A stretch of 64,000 nucleotides of DNA from contig CM047425.1 of NCBI GenBank assembly GCA_026168455.1, positions 2,702,001 through 2,766,000 on the forward strand, read 5' to 3'. The notes beneath the pieces are model-generated. The model was not told where the DNA came from, made no database searches, and worked only from the letters and a program-made list of their open reading frames with translations. Within the stretch, counting starts at the first letter, position 1. Every line of letters starts with the position of its first letter. Position numbers and translations under genes: made by a program. The stretch is from Theocolax elegans (lineage: Eukaryota; Arthropoda; Insecta; Hymenoptera; Cerocephalidae). Below, one piece after another: positions 60,802-64,000 of the stretch.

Positions 60802-60973
60802 CCCTGGTAGAAAATTGAGCCTATTTCTGGTCAGAATTTCTGGTAAAAATTTTTGAAAATAAGATATTGTTAGAAATCCTTTTCAGAAAATTTGCAGAAT
60901 TTCTAGATATACACCAATTTAACATGTGTTGACCAGAAATTCTGGTCAGAATCTGCGCTATTTTCTACCAGGG
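60802..60973. mobile_element. Inverted-repeat element with CCCTGGTAGAAAAT ends, 172 bp
   Basis: CCCTGGTAGAAAATTGAGCC at the left and its near-inverse GGCTATTTTCTACCAGGG-like sequence at the right form TIRs of about 40 bp. They also include CTGGTCAGAATTTCTGG on the left, mirrored as CCAGAAATTCTGGTCAG on the right. It is non-coding and MITE-like. Confidence 0.7.
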
Positions 60974-61649
60974 TTGATTTGTTGTATATTAATATCTTGT
61001 GAGCAAAGATCATTGGTTTAAACAATTTTTTTACTACGTCCGAAAATTATAGTTGAAATGTTTAATTAATCTATTTGATTATTTAATCTAAAAAATGTAA
61101 TGTAGTACAGATTGGGTGTATATAAGGGTCTAATAGTCATTTTCACCAAATGCATTTTAATAGTGAAAAGTTAATTATTTTGTCTTTTAAAACTTAATAA
61201 AATTATTAACAGCAATTACATATTACGATTTTTTTATTGTTATAGTCGTGAGCATGAAAGGACCGTATTTAATAAAATGAGATGATTACAATAGTTTTCC
61301 GCTTGAAATATTACTAAAAGACGCGTAATTTATTATTAATCATTGTAATTAAAAAATCATACATTTATGTTAAAATGTAAAAATGAATCTTTAACTGTTT
61401 TGATATTTTTATTATTTATTTAATAAATACATTTATGTTATTATTAAATGTTACATTATATAAATCTAAATTTTACTTTTATTTATTTATTTATCCTTAA
61501 CGTTAAATTCCTAGACAAATGTTGACATATTTTTTAGATATTCCGTCTTAAAGGCATTTTCGAATATAGACGGATTATATCCCATATGATTCGTGAAAAA
61601 ACCCTATATTAACTATATACGTTTTGTATGGATAACATCGTACATTGGC

Positions 61650-62149
61650 ATTAAAAAAAAGTTGATAACCTAGCTAAAATAACTGCCATCAAAATACAGG
61701 ACAAAATAATTACGATTCCTTTCACGGACTACTATGCAGAATTCAAAAAATGTGCGAAGGCAAAAACATAAGAGTGTGTTAAAGCGAGAGGTTTAACGAA
61801 AGGAAAAGAATATTTCCAACTGTTTTATTCAGACAGCCAAAAACCATGGTACGAAAAGACTGTTTTAGATCGACGTAAAAATGTAACAATATCATTATAG
61901 ATCGAATCACTACAATCTCGCAGCTTTTTTAGCCAGAATAAACATTATTGACAGCGCAAAATGTAACTGTAATTATGATATACAAGCTTTGAACCATATT
62001 ATATGGCAATGTAGGTTTATGAGACTGAAAGATTGAATTTAGTTAACAGTTTGAGAAAAATGAATTTGTACATGCCACTAAACATGGAAAGCCTAAATGC
62101 AAGGCCTAATGTCAAAGCGTGCGAAATTCTGTGCACGTTCTTAGCTTAG
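61650..62149 (+). pseudogene. Decayed LINE C-terminus (RNase H-like/zinc-knuckle tail)
   Basis: Broken reading frames preserve, in order, YFQLFYSDSQKPWYEK, HYNLAAFLARINIIDSAKC, a CNCNYDIQALNHIIWQCRF cysteine/histidine motif and LNARPNVKACEILCTFLA before a stop at 62149. These resemble the C-terminal region of insect LINEs of the Jockey/I superclade, from memory of that consensus. At least two stops or frameshifts lie between the conserved blocks. It is a different family from the 41280 LINE and is clearly inactive. Upstream domains are missing. Confidence 0.75.
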
Positions 62150-63942
62150 AAAAAGCTTAAATAAAATAAAAAAATAGTGAAAATTTAATAAATCTGATGG
62201 ATATTCGGTAGTTTTAAGTTATAAAGTAATTATCCAAATAGAATTTTAAAAATTAAAATTTGAAAAAAATTCATGTATATTTATAAAAATAAATATATAC
62301 GGATGTTTGAGCAAAAGTATTTAAAAAAAAAATATAAATAAAAAATCAGTGGAAAATTTCGGTCTTGGGAAATAATGGATATTGGAGTAAAAAGGATTTA
62401 CATCCAACTAAAAATTACGTGAAAAACAACAAATAAAAAATTTGAAAAATTCACGAATAAAGTAAGAAAAAAATTTAAGAGAACCTTTTACAGTGATTAA
62501 AATAAATCTATATTCCAAAAATGTAATAAATAATTTCGCATCTAAAAATAAATATAAATTCAGAATATATAGTTATAAATTTAAATATCGTTAGAAAAAT
62601 ACCCGCTGTGTCAGTATTAAACCTAACCTTAAAACTACACTGTAAAACATTCAAAAAAACGTTGCCAATTAATTGGCACATAGCTTCCTCAAATAACACG
62701 TCAATCCTATATGTAATATATTACTCAAATATGATATTATTTAATTATTTAAAACAAAATGTTATAACATTTCTAAAAACATTATTCACTTCTGATTGAA
62801 ACTTATGTACCTGGTAATTTGCACAATATTAGCGTACATTAATAATTAAAAATAAAATTAATTAATTAATCTTTACAAAATTAAAAAAAAATGATTACTC
62901 GTCTAATAAACATCTGTTGTACGAATGAGCTCTAGTTGTAACAACATTGGTATGCAACAAGAATAAGAAAGTAAATCCAAGCGACCGACAATAGAATGCA
63001 ATTGCAGATGTCTCCGCCCTTGCAAGTGCGCAATTTCTGATTGTTCACCGCAAGGTCTCATTGACCAGGAAAAATTGAAAGCGCATGGCAATAAAAAAGA
63101 AAAGAAAGAAAAAAAATGAACGATGACTGACGAGATATAAATGAATAAGGAAACAATTTCTATACAGGGTGCAATCCGTTAATACAGTAAATTACGATTT
63201 TACATTATGCAAAAAATATACATTTTTGCAATGAGAATTGATATTTTTTCGAATACTTCTGAGGTATATTTTATAGTAAAAATTTCGTAAATATTAGGTT
63301 CAATATATCTTTGTAAATTTTACCATAATTCGGACTAAAAGATTATCATAATTTAAAAAATCAGTGCTTTAATCGCCTCAAGAAATGCAAACGTTTTAAA
63401 AATTTTTAATTTAATTGCATTAATAAAAGAACAAAAATGAGTTATAAATATTAAATAAACCTCGTGCTTTTACTGCCTAAATTATTTTAAAAATCGAAAT
63501 TCATAAAAAAAAATATACACAGAAAAAAAAAATATATATATATATATACGAATGTATACGTTTTTAAAATTTCATATTGAGACTATGTGAAAACAGTAAT
63601 TTCTTTTTCGTTCAATTTAGCGCTTATTTTTTCAAGTCCTTGAACGAAACTGTTCTTCCCTTTTCTTCACCTTTGTTTAGTCACTTGTTTATTTATTTTG
63701 AATTATATAAGCTTAAGCTTACAGCGTACCGAGCTGAAAAAAATTATTCAAATCTATTTTATGTAATTGTATATAATTTAGAAAACAAAAATTAAATATG
63801 ATTTACCGGTTCGCGTGCGAATGTGAAATTGCATTTTCTTTTTTTTTTCCTTAATGTAGTAGTCGCTATCATCGTTATCGACATATGATGTATTTTTTTT
63901 CCTTCGTTCTCGCGTGTCATACATTTACGAGGTATTTTATTT

Positions 63943-64000
63943 AAGGGGATGTGATAGCCAAATTACAGGGATGTAGTTTTAAAAATTAAAAAATTTTCTG
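63943..64000. repeat. Left end of another TTAAGGGGATGT repeat, cut by the window edge
   Basis: TTAAGGGGATGTGATAGCC followed by AAATTACAGGGATGTAG matches the terminal sequence deduced from 46465-46817 and 32736-32960. Confidence 0.6.

Larger units (their letters stand above)
51705..64000 (+). other. PKN intron 3 (more than 12 kb, open at window edge)
   Basis: No HR1b-like exon is visible, so the intron runs past the window. It contains repeat elements (52246-52900, 53629-53856, 55072-55210, 57945-58466, 60802-60973, 61650-62149). Three G+C-richer islands (53210-53600, 54600-55020, 60440-60720) could be regulatory or internal promoters. Confidence 0.6.

Noticed and set aside
1..64000. CRISPR array, bacterial operon or prophage
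   Set aside because: Split genes, AT-rich introns, microsatellites and metazoan protein families show a eukaryotic nuclear window. No spaced direct-repeat array was seen.

Overview
This is an AT-rich eukaryotic nuclear window. It has split genes with GT-AG introns, dense (TA)n, (TG)n and (GA)n microsatellites, a non-LTR retrotransposon, and many long fold-back repeats. The protein families point to an insect; a hymenopteran is my best guess from the general look of the locus, but I could not test it.

Four protein genes are supported. (1) The 3' half of an ELOVL-type very-long-chain fatty acid elongase lies on + (3812-9512, three exons), followed by a long, simple-sequence-rich non-coding stretch that probably includes its 3' UTR. 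(2) A TREX-like DEDDh 3'-5' exonuclease lies on - (18146 down to 16799, three exons, 357 aa). It converges on the elongase. (3) COG6, a subunit of the Golgi COG tethering complex, lies on + (18883-21425, seven exons, 633 aa). It is head-to-head with the exonuclease across a 736-bp shared promoter region. (4) The 5' end of protein kinase N (PKN) lies on +. A short first exon at 23401 sits behind a GC-richer, microsatellite-packed promoter. A 26.5 kb intron separates it from exons at 49960 and 51503 that encode the first HR1 domain. The rest of the kinase lies beyond the right edge. A second, phase-compatible first exon at 45695 suggests alternative promoters, and two weaker candidates lie at 30525 and 32286.

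The PKN introns and the elongase introns are filled with mobile DNA. A 5'-truncated but uninterrupted LINE (41280-44493) is framed by a perfect 17-bp target-site duplication. A decayed LINE C-terminus lies at 61650-62149. Several long hairpins are bounded by TTAA and share the terminal sequence TTAAGGGGATGTCGGA or a variant. They look like a piggyBac-type non-autonomous family with several internal sequences. Further fold-back elements carry other ends: ACACNGAGAGAA, CCCTGGTAGAAAAT, and an unusual twin hairpin at 14224-14450.

All coordinates come from reading exon translations and splice sites by eye. Reading-frame closure (615, 1074 and 1902 coding bases, each divisible by 3) supports the elongase, TREX and COG6 models. 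No homology search was run.
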